DNA from: Desulfovibrio sp.
GTDB taxonomy: Bacteria; Desulfobacterota; Desulfovibrionia; Desulfovibrionales; Desulfovibrionaceae
DNA: 64,000 bases
NCBI GenBank assembly: GCA_022839785.1
Contig: JALHJW010000008.1
Coordinates: 1 to 64,000 of the forward strand
Reading direction: 5' to 3'
The position numbers and the translations under genes were made by a program. Below are positions 8,936-17,177 of the stretch, one piece after another. Position 1 is the first letter of the stretch. Each line of letters opens with the position of its first letter. The notes beneath the pieces are model-generated. The model worked only from the letters and a program-made list of their open reading frames with translations. It ran no database searches and was not told the origin of the DNA.

Positions 8936-9499
8936 ATGGACACCAGCGCGCATCCTCCTCTGCAACTTTCCCCGGAGCACCTTCAAGTCCTCAAGGACAT
9001 CCGGCGCTTCGCCAACATCCGCCGCTACCACGGTATGCTGCCGGAAAAGCACGCCCTGATCTACGAGCAGGGGGTCCTGGATTTCCTGCAGGAAAGCAAT
9101 CTCGTCGAGACCGGCACGGTGGTGGCCCAATGCGGCGCGCACATGACCGGCTACCGCCTGACCGAGGGCGCGCGGCGCGATCTTCGGGACATGGGGATAG
9201 AACTGGACGGCGCGCCGGAGCCGCAGGAGCTGCCCATCGAGGACGAGGACGGCTGCCTGACGAACGAGCAGATCGAGATTCTGGCCGACCTCTACCACAT
9301 CTCGCGCATCAAGAAGTTCGGCGGCATCACGCCCAAGGAGATGCTGGACGAATACGACAAGCGGGACGTCAAGCTGCTCTACGAACTGGGCTACATCCTC
9401 TACATCAAGCTCAAGGGCAAGGCCGTGAAGCACGGCAAGGGCTATATCCTCACCGACCAGTCCCTGCGGCTGCTGCGCCGCCTGGGTAAGGTCGCCTGA
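8936..9499 (+). CDS. Conserved-looking protein of unknown function, winged-helix-like
   Basis: 187 residues, soluble, with no signal peptide or membrane segment. The N-terminal two thirds contain EHLQVLKDIRRFANIRRYHG and a TGYRLTEGARRDLRDMGIEL segment that reads like a helix-turn-helix followed by a wing. A second similar block (LTNEQIEILADLYHISRIKKF, then KGYILTDQSLRLLRRLG) repeats the pattern, so it may be two winged-helix-like units. An acidic linker (PIEDEDG) joins them. It begins 50 bases after the GT4 gene and heads the operon with the phosphatase-fold protein and helicase. I do not recognise the family. DNA or RNA binding is a guess from the fold. Confidence 0.6.
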   Translation: MDTSAHPPLQLSPEHLQVLKDIRRFANIRRYHGMLPEKHALIYEQGVLDFLQESNLVETGTVVAQCGAHMTGYRLTEGARRDLRDMGIELDGAPEPQELPIEDEDGCLTNEQIEILADLYHISRIKKFGGITPKEMLDEYDKRDVKLLYELGYILYIKLKGKAVKHGKGYILTDQSLRLLRRLGKVA

Positions 9500-9512
9500 T
9501 CCCTCCCGCCCC

Positions 9513-10811
9513 ATGACCGGAACAACCCGGATGCGTCTGGCCGTGCTCGGCCTGGACGGCGTCTCGCTCGACCTGGCCCGGACCCTGTGCGGCCTCACGA
9601 ACCTTCCCCACCTCTCACGTCTGGCGAATGCCCCGGCGGCCCACGGCGTTCGCGCCGAACTGCCCGAGCTTTCCCCGGTGAACTGGACCTCCCTGGCCAC
9701 GGGCCTGGGGCCGGGGGGCCACGGCGTCTTCGGCTTCACGCGCATCGATCCGGTTTCCTACGCCATCTCCGTGGGCGACGCGGGCGAGATCGCCGCGCCG
9801 CGCTTCTGGGAGACGCTGGGCGGGCGCGGCCTGACCTGCAAGGTGGTCAACTGGCCCCACAGCTATCCGGCGCGGCCGTTTCCCGGCTGGCTGGTGGCCG
9901 GGTTCGTGGCCCCGGAACTCTCCCGCGCCTGCCATCCGCCGCTGTTGGCCCGGCTTCTGGCCCAGAAGGGATATCGCCTGGAGGCCGACACCGCAGCGGG
10001 CAAGGAGGACCCGGATCTTTTGCTGCGCGAGCTGCACGCCGCCCTGGCCTCGCGCCGCGCGGCCCTGGATCTGCTCTGGCCCGACCTGGCCTGGGACTGC
10101 TTCGCCCTGGTGCTCACCGAAACCGACCGGCTCTTCCATTTCCAGCTGCACGCCGTGCTCGATCCCGCGCATCCGCTGCACGGGGACTGCATGAGCTTTT
10201 TGCGCGCCTGGGACGGGCTCCTGGGTGAATTTCTGGCCCGCTTCGACGCCCTGCCTGAGCCCAAGAGGCTCATCGCCGTGGCGGATCACGGCTTCGCCCT
10301 CCTGCGCGCCGAGGTGGACCTGAACGCTTGGCTCGCGCGCCACGGCTTCCTGCGCCTGGCCGGGCAGCCGCGCCACGAGCTGGACGCCTCCCTGGTCGCG
10401 CCGGACTCCCGGGCCCTGGCCCTGGACCCCGGCCGCGTCTTTTTGCACCTCGCGGGCCGTTTCGCGCGCGGCGGGGTGCGTCTGGCCGAGGCCCGGGCCC
10501 TGCGCGAGGATCTCAGGGACGGGCTGCTCGCCCTCAGCTGCGAGGGCGAGCAGGTCATGGAGGACGTCTTCCGGGGCGAGGAGCTGTACCCGGACGCCCG
10601 CGCCGGGCTCGTTCCCGACCTTGTCTGCCTCGCCCGGCCCGGCTTCTCCCTGACCGCCAAGTGGGACCGGCGGGAGGTCTTCGGCCTTTTCGGCCGCACC
10701 GGCTGCCACACGGCGCACGGCGCGCTGTGGTCCGACAGCGCCGGATCGCGGCCCGGGCGCATGCGCGACGCGGGCCGGGAACTGGCCGCCGCCTTCCCCC
10801 TGCTCGCTTGA
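9513..10811 (+). CDS. Alkaline-phosphatase-superfamily phosphodiesterase/nucleotide pyrophosphatase-like protein
   Basis: 432 residues (426 if the in-frame ATG at 9531 is used, which begins directly with the MRLAVLGLDG strand). Features of the AlkP superfamily are the first metal Asp in LGLDGVS, the nucleophile region SPVNWTSLATGLGPGGHGVFGF with Thr/Ser, TETDRLFHF, and the second metal site VADHGFALL. It should hydrolyse a phosphodiester or transfer a phospho group. No signal peptide is seen, so the cytoplasm is likely. It is 13 bases after the unknown gene and 34 before the helicase. The substrate cannot be told. Confidence 0.78.
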   Translation: MTGTTRMRLAVLGLDGVSLDLARTLCGLTNLPHLSRLANAPAAHGVRAELPELSPVNWTSLATGLGPGGHGVFGFTRIDPVSYAISVGDAGEIAAPRFWETLGGRGLTCKVVNWPHSYPARPFPGWLVAGFVAPELSRACHPPLLARLLAQKGYRLEADTAAGKEDPDLLLRELHAALASRRAALDLLWPDLAWDCFALVLTETDRLFHFQLHAVLDPAHPLHGDCMSFLRAWDGLLGEFLARFDALPEPKRLIAVADHGFALLRAEVDLNAWLARHGFLRLAGQPRHELDASLVAPDSRALALDPGRVFLHLAGRFARGGVRLAEARALREDLRDGLLALSCEGEQVMEDVFRGEELYPDARAGLVPDLVCLARPGFSLTAKWDRREVFGLFGRTGCHTAHGALWSDSAGSRPGRMRDAGRELAAAFPLLA

Positions 10812-10845
10812 CAGGACGGGCCGCGGCATCAATGATGCGCGGGCC

Positions 10846-12969
10846 ATGCCCATCGATTACGCAGAGGACCTCAATCCCGCCCAGCTTGCCGCCGCCCTGC
10901 ACGCCGAAGGACCCTTGCTGGTCATCGCGGGCGCGGGCTCGGGCAAGACCCGGACCATCGTCTACCGTCTGGCCCGCCTCGTGGAGCAGGGCACGCGGCC
11001 GGACCACATCCTGCTCCTGACCTTCACGCGCAAGGCCGCCCAGGAGATGCTCACCCGGGCCGGGTATCTGCTCGGCATGGGCCTGTCCCAGGCCGCGGGC
11101 GGCACCTTCCACTCCTTCGCCTACAGCCAGCTCAGGCGCTACGCCGAGTTCGCCGGACTGGGCAAGGGCTTCACGATCATGGACAGGGCCGACGCGGCCC
11201 AGATGGTCAAGGAGGCGCGCGAGAAGCTCGCCCTGGGCAAGGGCGACAAGGCCTTTCCCAAGCGTGACACCTGCCTCGAACTGGTCTCCAAGGCGCGCAA
11301 CAAGGAACTGTCCGTGGAGCAGGTGGTGACGAACGAGTATTTCCACCTCGTGCCCTACGCGGAGGACCTCTCCCGCCTCGCTGCCGAATACGCGGCCCTC
11401 AAGCGCGCGCACGGCATGCTCGACTACGACGACCTGCTCTTCGAGCTGGAGCGCCTGCTGCTCGCCGAGGCGCACGTCAGGAAATCCGTCAACGAGCGCT
11501 GGCGCTTCGTCATGGTGGACGAGTACCAGGACACCAACCTGGTCCAGGCCCGGCTGGTGAAGCTGCTGGCGGGGGAGCGCATGAACGTCTGCGCCGTGGG
11601 CGACGACGCGCAGTCCATCTATGCGTTTCGCGGGGCCAACGTGGCCAACATCCTCGACTTCCCCAAAACCTTTCCGGGCACGCGCATCGTCAGCCTGGAG
11701 CAGAACTACCGCTCCACCCAGCCCATCCTGGACCTGACCAACGCCATCCTGGCCGGGGCGCGCGAGAAGTACGAGAAGCGCCTGTTCACGGAGCGGGCCA
11801 ACGGCGCGAAGCCCGAGCTGGTGCGCACCCTCTCCGACGCTTCGCAGGCCCGCGCGGTCATGGAGAAATTGGCGGAACTGCGGCGCGAGTACGCACTGCA
11901 CGAGATCGCGGTGCTGTTCCGGGCCGGATACCAGTCCTACCCGGTGGAACTGGAGCTGAACAAGCTCGGCCTGCCGTTCCAGAAGTACGGCGGCATCCGC
12001 TTCACCGAGGCGGCCCACGTCAAGGACGTGCTCGGCTACCTCAGGCTGGCCGTGAATCCGGCCGACCTGGCGGCCTGGCGGCGGGTGCTGGAGCACGTCA
12101 AGGGCGTGGGGGCCAAGACGGCCCTGGCCATCGCCCAAACGGCCATCACCGGGGACGCCGCGGGCCTGAAGAAGCACACCCTGAAGCGGCCCGTGCTGGC
12201 GGACATCCTCAGGCTCGTGGAAGGGCTGCGTAATGACCGGCCCGAACCGCGCGCCGCCCTGGCGCGGGTGGTGGAATTCTACACGCCCGTGCTCATGGAA
12301 ACCTACCCCGACGACTACCCCCGCCGCCAGCAGGGACTGGACGAACTGGCCGCCCTGGCCGCGCCGTATCGCGACCTGGAGGGCTTCCTGGCCGATCTTT
12401 CCATAGAGAATCCGGGCGAGGACGAGTCCGGCGCGCGCGAGGACACCCTGGTGCTCTCCACCATCCATTCGGCCAAGGGGCTGGAATGGAAGGCCGTGCT
12501 GCTCATCGACCTGGTGGAGGACCGCTTCCCCTCGCGCCGGGCCATGGGCCGTCCCGAGGACCTGGAGGAGGAGCGCCGCCTGATGTACGTGGCCTGCACC
12601 CGCGCCCGCGACAGGCTCACGCTCTTCGTGCCCGAGAGCATCTATGTGCGCCACCTGGAGCGCCACGAGCCCATGCGCCCCTCGCCCTTCGTCCTGGAGT
12701 TGCCGCACGGCTCCTGCCTGGAACTGCGCGAGGGCTTCGGCGGCCGTCTCTCACCGGTGGGCGGCCCGGCGCGAAGCCCCGCCCCGTCCGCCGTCCCCGG
12801 CCCCGGGGGAAGCGGCGCGCCCGCGCCGAAGCTGGGCTTTTGCACCCACAAGATTTACGGCCGCGGCAAGATCATCGAGCACATCCCGCCGGACAAGTAC
12901 CGCGTGAACTTCCAGCACTTCGGACTCAAGGTCATCGTGGGGCAGTACCTGCAGATGGAGGACGCATGA
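10846..12969 (+). CDS. UvrD/PcrA-type SF1A DNA helicase
   Basis: 707 residues, with the full superfamily 1A motif set: Q motif LNPAQLAA, Walker A AGAGSGKTRT, motif Ia LLTFTRKAAQEML, motif II VDEYQDTN, motif III AVGDDAQSIYAFRGA, motif IV LEQNYRST, motif V LSTIHSAKGLEWKAV and motif VI MYVACTRARDRL. The C-terminal KIYGRGKIIEHIPPDKYRVN to the end looks like the PcrA Tudor-like domain, reached through an Ala/Pro/Gly-rich linker. It unwinds DNA 3'-5' in repair and at stalled transcription or replication. Its TGA overlaps the thiL ATG (ATGA). Confidence 0.92.
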   Translation: MPIDYAEDLNPAQLAAALHAEGPLLVIAGAGSGKTRTIVYRLARLVEQGTRPDHILLLTFTRKAAQEMLTRAGYLLGMGLSQAAGGTFHSFAYSQLRRYAEFAGLGKGFTIMDRADAAQMVKEAREKLALGKGDKAFPKRDTCLELVSKARNKELSVEQVVTNEYFHLVPYAEDLSRLAAEYAALKRAHGMLDYDDLLFELERLLLAEAHVRKSVNERWRFVMVDEYQDTNLVQARLVKLLAGERMNVCAVGDDAQSIYAFRGANVANILDFPKTFPGTRIVSLEQNYRSTQPILDLTNAILAGAREKYEKRLFTERANGAKPELVRTLSDASQARAVMEKLAELRREYALHEIAVLFRAGYQSYPVELELNKLGLPFQKYGGIRFTEAAHVKDVLGYLRLAVNPADLAAWRRVLEHVKGVGAKTALAIAQTAITGDAAGLKKHTLKRPVLADILRLVEGLRNDRPEPRAALARVVEFYTPVLMETYPDDYPRRQQGLDELAALAAPYRDLEGFLADLSIENPGEDESGAREDTLVLSTIHSAKGLEWKAVLLIDLVEDRFPSRRAMGRPEDLEEERRLMYVACTRARDRLTLFVPESIYVRHLERHEPMRPSPFVLELPHGSCLELREGFGGRLSPVGGPARSPAPSAVPGPGGSGAPAPKLGFCTHKIYGRGKIIEHIPPDKYRVNFQHFGLKVIVGQYLQMEDA

Positions 12970-13967
12970 GCCGTCCCGCTCCCCCCGCCTTTCCCGGACC
13001 CGCCTCGGAGCAGGATTTCCTGGATCTCATCGCCGGGCACTTTCCCGAGGCCCATGCCCACGTGGAACTGGGCCGGGGGGACGATTGCGCCATCCTGCGC
13101 TGCCCGGAGCGCATCTGCCTGACCACCGACCTCTTTCTGGAGGACCGCCACTTCCGCCGCGCCTATTTCGAGCCCGAGGACGTGGGCCGCAAGGTCCTGG
13201 CCGTGAACCTCTCGGACATCCTGGGCATGGGCGGCAGGCCGCTCGGCTTCGCCCTCAACCTCATGGCCCCGCGCGACGTGCCCCGCGCCTGGTGGGACCG
13301 CATGTTCCTGGCCATGAGCGGCCTGGCCCGCGACTACGGCGCGCCCCTGGTGGGCGGCGACCTCTCGGCCGCGGAACGCATCGGCCTGGCCGTGACCATG
13401 TGGGGCGAGGCCGTGCCCGGCGGCGAGTTCAAGCGGCGCGGCCGCACGGAGCCGGGGGACCTGCTCGTGGCGGTCGGGCCGCTCGGTCTGGCCCGGGCCG
13501 GGCTGCTGGCCCTGGAGGAGGGCGGCCGCCATGCCGCGGCCGACGCTCCCCACGCCGTGGCCTGGCACCTCTGCCCCACGCTCGATCCCGAATCGTCGGC
13601 CGCGCTGGCGCGCATGCCCTTCGTGCGCGGCCTCATGGACGTCTCGGACGGCCTGTGCCAGGATGTGCCGCGTTTTCTGGCGCGCGGCCAGGGCGCGGCG
13701 CTCGGCTTCGACGGGCTGGCGCTGCACGAGGAGGTTCGCGCCGCCGCCCGGGCGCGCGGCCAGGACCCGGCCCTGTTCGCCGCCCTGGGCGGCGAGGATT
13801 ACGCCCTGCTCGGGGCCGTGCCGCCGGAACGCCTGGACGAGGCCCGCGCCGCGGTCCCGCGCCTCATGCCCATCGGCCGGGTCACGGCGACGCCCGGACT
13901 GACCCTGAACGACGCGCCGCTGCCCGGCGGCTTCGACCATTTCCGCCCCGCGGACACGGAGGACTGA
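12966..13967 (+). CDS. thiL: Thiamine-monophosphate kinase
   Basis: 333 residues, typical for ThiL, of the AIRS/PurM-like ATPase fold. Seen are GRGDDCAIL (metal/ATP site), TTDLFLEDRHF, VNLSDILGMGGRPLGFALN, VGGDLSAAE, and DVSDGLCQDVPRFL with GEDYALLG near the C-terminus. It phosphorylates thiamine monophosphate to the diphosphate cofactor. ATG 12966 overlaps the helicase stop by four bases, and its own TGA shares one base with the next ATG (TGATG), so translation is chained through the operon. No thiamine riboswitch is visible here. Confidence 0.92.
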   Translation: MSRPAPPAFPGPASEQDFLDLIAGHFPEAHAHVELGRGDDCAILRCPERICLTTDLFLEDRHFRRAYFEPEDVGRKVLAVNLSDILGMGGRPLGFALNLMAPRDVPRAWWDRMFLAMSGLARDYGAPLVGGDLSAAERIGLAVTMWGEAVPGGEFKRRGRTEPGDLLVAVGPLGLARAGLLALEEGGRHAAADAPHAVAWHLCPTLDPESSAALARMPFVRGLMDVSDGLCQDVPRFLARGQGAALGFDGLALHEEVRAAARARGQDPALFAALGGEDYALLGAVPPERLDEARAAVPRLMPIGRVTATPGLTLNDAPLPGGFDHFRPADTED

Positions 13968-14950
13968 TGGACGCCGTCTTCACCCCCATTGGCAACGTGC
14001 GCACCGGCTATGAAAGCCGGCAGGACTGCCCCAAGCAGTACAGCGAGGGCGCGGCCCCGGCCCGCATCGAGGTGCGCGAGGGGCTGGAGCGCGCCGTGGC
14101 CGACCTGACGCCCGGCATGGAAATCTGGCTGCTGACCTGGCTGGACAAGGGCGACACCTCGGTGCAGGCCGTGCATCCGCGCGGCAATGCCAAGCTGCCC
14201 CTGACCGGCGTCTTCGCCACCCGCTCCCCGGACCGCCCCTGCCCCATCGGCCTGCACCGCTGCCGCGTGACCGGGGTCCAGGGGCTGACCGTTCAGGTCG
14301 GCGGGCTGGAGGTACTGGACGGCACGCCGGTCCTGGACATCAAGCCCGTGATCCCGGCGGACGCCCGCGTTCTGCCCGCGGAGTTCGACGAGATGGTCCG
14401 CGTGGGCCGTCAGGGCTGGGAGCGCGGCCTCTTCTCGGGCCGCGAGGGGAACATCTCCGTGCGTCTGGCCGACGGCCGGGTGCTGGTCACCGCCTCGGGC
14501 GTGTGCAAGGGCCGCCTCGGCCCGGACGGCGTCTGCCACGTGGACCCGGCGACCGGCCTGGCCCTGCCCGGCGAGAAGCCGACCACCGAGCTGCCCGCCC
14601 ACCTCGCCATCTACCGCGAGCAGCCCTCGGCCCGCGCCGTGGTGCATACCCATCCGCCCCACATCCTGGCCTTGGACCGGCGTTTCGAGGACCCCAAGGA
14701 GATCCTTAACCTTTCCCTCTACGAGACCGATACGTACAGGGAGAAGTTCGGCATCGTCCCGGCCCTGCCGCCGGGCGGGGAGAGGCTGGGCGTCAGCGTG
14801 GGCAAGACCGCGGCCAACCGGCAGGCCTTGCTCCTGCGGCGGCATGGGCTTATATGCTGGGGCAGGACCCTCGAAGAGGCGTTGTGCCTTTCCGAGGAAC
14901 TGGAGAACATGGCGCGCATCCGCTGGATGCTGCTGCCCGGAGAGGCATGA
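13967..14950 (+). CDS. TrmO/TsaA-like domain fused to class II aldolase
   Basis: 327 residues and two domains. Residues 1-130 match the TrmO/TsaA beta-barrel (tRNA m6t6A methyltransferase family): FTPIGNVRTGY, FATRSPDRPCPIGLH and LDGTPVLDIKPV. Residues 140-327 are a class II (fuculose-phosphate-type) aldolase/adducin domain with GNISVRL, TASGVCKG, catalytic Glu208 in TTELPAHL, zinc ligands His227 and His229 in VHTHPPH, and His293 in RRHGLICWG, so both halves keep key residues. The reading frame is unbroken, so this is a true fusion in this assembly. It is chained by overlaps to thiL upstream and the HD-GYP gene downstream. The joint role is unknown. Confidence 0.8.
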   Translation: MDAVFTPIGNVRTGYESRQDCPKQYSEGAAPARIEVREGLERAVADLTPGMEIWLLTWLDKGDTSVQAVHPRGNAKLPLTGVFATRSPDRPCPIGLHRCRVTGVQGLTVQVGGLEVLDGTPVLDIKPVIPADARVLPAEFDEMVRVGRQGWERGLFSGREGNISVRLADGRVLVTASGVCKGRLGPDGVCHVDPATGLALPGEKPTTELPAHLAIYREQPSARAVVHTHPPHILALDRRFEDPKEILNLSLYETDTYREKFGIVPALPPGGERLGVSVGKTAANRQALLLRRHGLICWGRTLEEALCLSEELENMARIRWMLLPGEA

Positions 14951-15954
14951 ACGCGAAGCGGAACGCCGGAACGGTCGGGGGGAGCGTGGAGCCGGGAAAG
15001 GAGAAGGACTTCTTCCCTGTCTCGCCGCTCATGCTCTTTCCGGACACCAGCCCAGAATTCCGCGTCTACCTGAACCAGAACGGCCGGTTCGTGCTCTACA
15101 CGCGCGAGAAGGACAGCTTCGACGAGACCACGCGGCGGGGCCTCTTCGAACTGGGCATCGACAAGGTCTTCGTGCTCGCGGAGCAAAAGGACCGCTACGA
15201 CGGCTACCTCGAAGAGAACCTGGGCCGCATCCTGGACGACGCCTCCATCCCGGTCACGGAGCGCGCCCAGACCTTCTACGGCGCGGCCGTGCAGATCCTG
15301 GAGGAGGTCTTCGCCTCCCGCTTGCCCGAAGGGCTCTCGCGCAAGCTCTACGACCGCGTCCTGGCCTTCGTGCAGGAGAGCGTGCGCTTCCTCTCGCGCG
15401 AGGAGTCGCTGAAGAGCCTCGCCAAGCTGATCTCGCACGACTACAAGACCTTCACCCATTCGGTGAACGTCTACAGCTTCGCCATGGCCCTGTTCACCGC
15501 CTGCGGCCTTCCGGCCGAGGACTGCGTGCGCCTGGGATTGGGGGCGCTGCTGCACGACATCGGCAAGGCCAAGGTGCCGCGCGCCATCCTCGAATCCCCC
15601 GGCCCCCTGTCCGAGGACGAGGAGGGCAGGCTCAAGCTGCATCCCATCCACGGCGTCTCCATGTGCTCCATGCTGCCCATGCACCAGGAGACCGTGAACG
15701 TCATCCTCTTCCACCACGAGCGCTTCGACGGCAAGGGCTACCCCACGGGCACGGCCGGCGAGGGCATCCCGCTCGGCGTGCGCATCGTCTCCCTCTGCGA
15801 CGGCTACGACAACCTGACCGCCAAGAAGCCCGGCCGTCGCGCTCTCACGCCCTTCGAAGCGCTCAAGCGCATGCGCGAGGACAAGGCCGGGGCCTTCGAC
15901 ATGGAACTCTACAAGCGCTTCGTCCTCGTCCTTTCGGGCGCGAACATCGTCTAG
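14947..15954 (+). CDS. HD-GYP domain protein (putative cyclic-di-GMP phosphodiesterase)
   Basis: 335 residues. The N-terminal half (about 20-160) is a DUF3391-like/unknown sensor module with YLNQNGRFVLYTREK. The C-terminal half is an HD-GYP domain with HSVNVYSFAMAL, LLHDIGKAKVPRAIL, HPIHGVSM, and HHERFDGKGYPTG followed by RIVSLCDGYDNLTAKKPGR. All metal ligands and the GYP triplet are present, so it is probably an active c-di-GMP hydrolase. ATG 14947 overlaps the fusion gene stop (ATGA). It is the last gene of the operon, followed by the perfect hairpin at 15963-15992. Confidence 0.88.
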   Translation: MNAKRNAGTVGGSVEPGKEKDFFPVSPLMLFPDTSPEFRVYLNQNGRFVLYTREKDSFDETTRRGLFELGIDKVFVLAEQKDRYDGYLEENLGRILDDASIPVTERAQTFYGAAVQILEEVFASRLPEGLSRKLYDRVLAFVQESVRFLSREESLKSLAKLISHDYKTFTHSVNVYSFAMALFTACGLPAEDCVRLGLGALLHDIGKAKVPRAILESPGPLSEDEEGRLKLHPIHGVSMCSMLPMHQETVNVILFHHERFDGKGYPTGTAGEGIPLGVRIVSLCDGYDNLTAKKPGRRALTPFEALKRMREDKAGAFDMELYKRFVLVLSGANIV

Positions 15955-15962
15955 TGTGACGT

Positions 15963-15992
15963 CCGCACAATACGCAAAGCCGTATTGTGCGG
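15963..15992 (+). terminator. Perfect 12-bp stem hairpin after the HD-GYP gene
   Basis: CCGCACAATACG pairs exactly with CGTATTGTGCGG around a six-base loop, nine bases after the stop. There is no T run after it, so it is either a factor-assisted terminator or a repeat element. A weaker relative (shared ATACGC(A/G)AAGCCG) sits near 25493. Confidence 0.5.
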
Positions 15993-16059
15993 AAGACCGT
16001 TGCGGTGCTGTCGCCATCCGTAAGGCCCGCCCCCAAGGGGTGCTCGCCTAACGGCTGCC

Positions 16060-16099
16060 GCCCGGCTTGCTCACGCCGCCGATGGCGGCGGAGCCGGGC
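16060..16099. repeat. Nested GC-rich inverted repeat
   Basis: GCCCGGCT at 16060-16067 pairs with AGCCGGGC at 16092-16099, and inside it CGCCGCC (16074-16080) pairs with GGCGGCG (16084-16090). It lies in the convergent gap 15955-16202 between the HD-GYP and PLC-like genes. It has no T run. It may be a transcription barrier or a REP-like unit. The rest of the 248-base gap shows no gene. Confidence 0.5.
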
Positions 16100-16202
16100 G
16101 AATGCCCGGCGCGTGTGTCGCGTATGCTCGTCGGAAATGATGTCGATCCTCTTCATGGACGCGACACGAGCCCATGTCCTCCCGTTTTCCGGGCGGACGA
16201 GC

Positions 16203-17177
16203 CTAAAAGCGGATCAGCGGCGGGTCGGCGAAGTGGCCGAGGCTCCCGGCCGTGCCGCCGTCGAGGGAGCCGCCGTGCGGCAGGGGCCAGGCTGCGTCCG
16301 CGAAGACGAAGCCTTCCAGGTCGCGCAGCATCTCCACGCAACGGGCCACGGCCCGGCTGAAGAGGCCGTCCAGCGAGTCGCTGCAGGCTTCGCCCGTGGC
16401 CGGATGGCGGTAGTCGATCTCCCCGGCCAGGGCCGGGAGCTGGCGGGTCATGGCCGGAACGTAGTGCAGGGCGGCCAACTCGCGCAGGCCTCGCGGCATG
16501 AGGCCGCGCAGGGCGTGGAGCAGGCGGGAGAGCGGCGTCAGGCGGGCGGCGCACTGGAATCCCGCGAAGATGCGCCAAGCCCGGGCCTGGCAGGCTGCCG
16601 CCCGCTCCGGCGGCACGCGCGCGGGCGCGGTCAGGCGGCCGAGGCGGAATATTTCGGCCAGGGGCGCTTCCGCGCCGCGCAGGGTGCGGCCCAGGGAGAG
16701 CGCGGCGGCGCGCCTGAGGGCCGCCCGCGGGCCGTCCGCCCCGCCCAGGAAATGCAGGTCCATGAGCGCCTCGAAGGCGCGGTGGCGCTGCACCGCGCCG
16801 GAGCGCAGCGCGGGGTCCGGGTGGTGGTAGTCGCCCGTGGCCCAGAAGACCAGCGGGTGGAAGGTCTGGTCCGCGCAGATGTGGCTGGCGAGCCCGGCGA
16901 TCCAGGCGGGCAGCCAGGCCGCGCCGGTCTCGCGGAAGGATTCGGCGGCCAGGCGCAGGACCTCGTGGCTGTCCTCGCCGTCATGTCCGGACAGGACGTA
17001 GGGCACGCGGCGGCAGATTTCGGGCGCCGAGGCGGGCAGGTAGTAGAGGGCGTCGTGGGCCACCGCGCCCAGGCCGAGGATGTTCGGGCAGCGGGCTAGG
17101 GGGGCGGCCCAGGGGGAGCCGGGGAGGCCGCGCGCGACCGCCCCGGCGACGAGCCAGTGGGTCAGTTCCTTGGGCAT
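16203..17177 (-). CDS. Zinc-dependent phospholipase C-like protein (PF00882-type)
   Basis: 324 residues. MPKELTHWLVAGAVA, LGAVAHDALYYLPA and GLASHICADQTFHPLVFWATGDYHHPD supply the spaced His/Asp residues of the zinc-dependent PLC/S1-P1 nuclease fold, with the H...HD...HxxxD...H order. No clear signal peptide, so it may act inside the cell, unlike secreted clostridial enzymes. Its start at 17177 overlaps the aroC stop (17162) by 16 bases, so it is co-translated after aroC. The real substrate is not known. Many proteobacterial members are uncharacterised. Confidence 0.65.
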   Translation of the reverse strand: MPKELTHWLVAGAVARGLPGSPWAAPLARCPNILGLGAVAHDALYYLPASAPEICRRVPYVLSGHDGEDSHEVLRLAAESFRETGAAWLPAWIAGLASHICADQTFHPLVFWATGDYHHPDPALRSGAVQRHRAFEALMDLHFLGGADGPRAALRRAAALSLGRTLRGAEAPLAEIFRLGRLTAPARVPPERAAACQARAWRIFAGFQCAARLTPLSRLLHALRGLMPRGLRELAALHYVPAMTRQLPALAGEIDYRHPATGEACSDSLDGLFSRAVARCVEMLRDLEGFVFADAAWPLPHGGSLDGGTAGSLGHFADPPLIRF

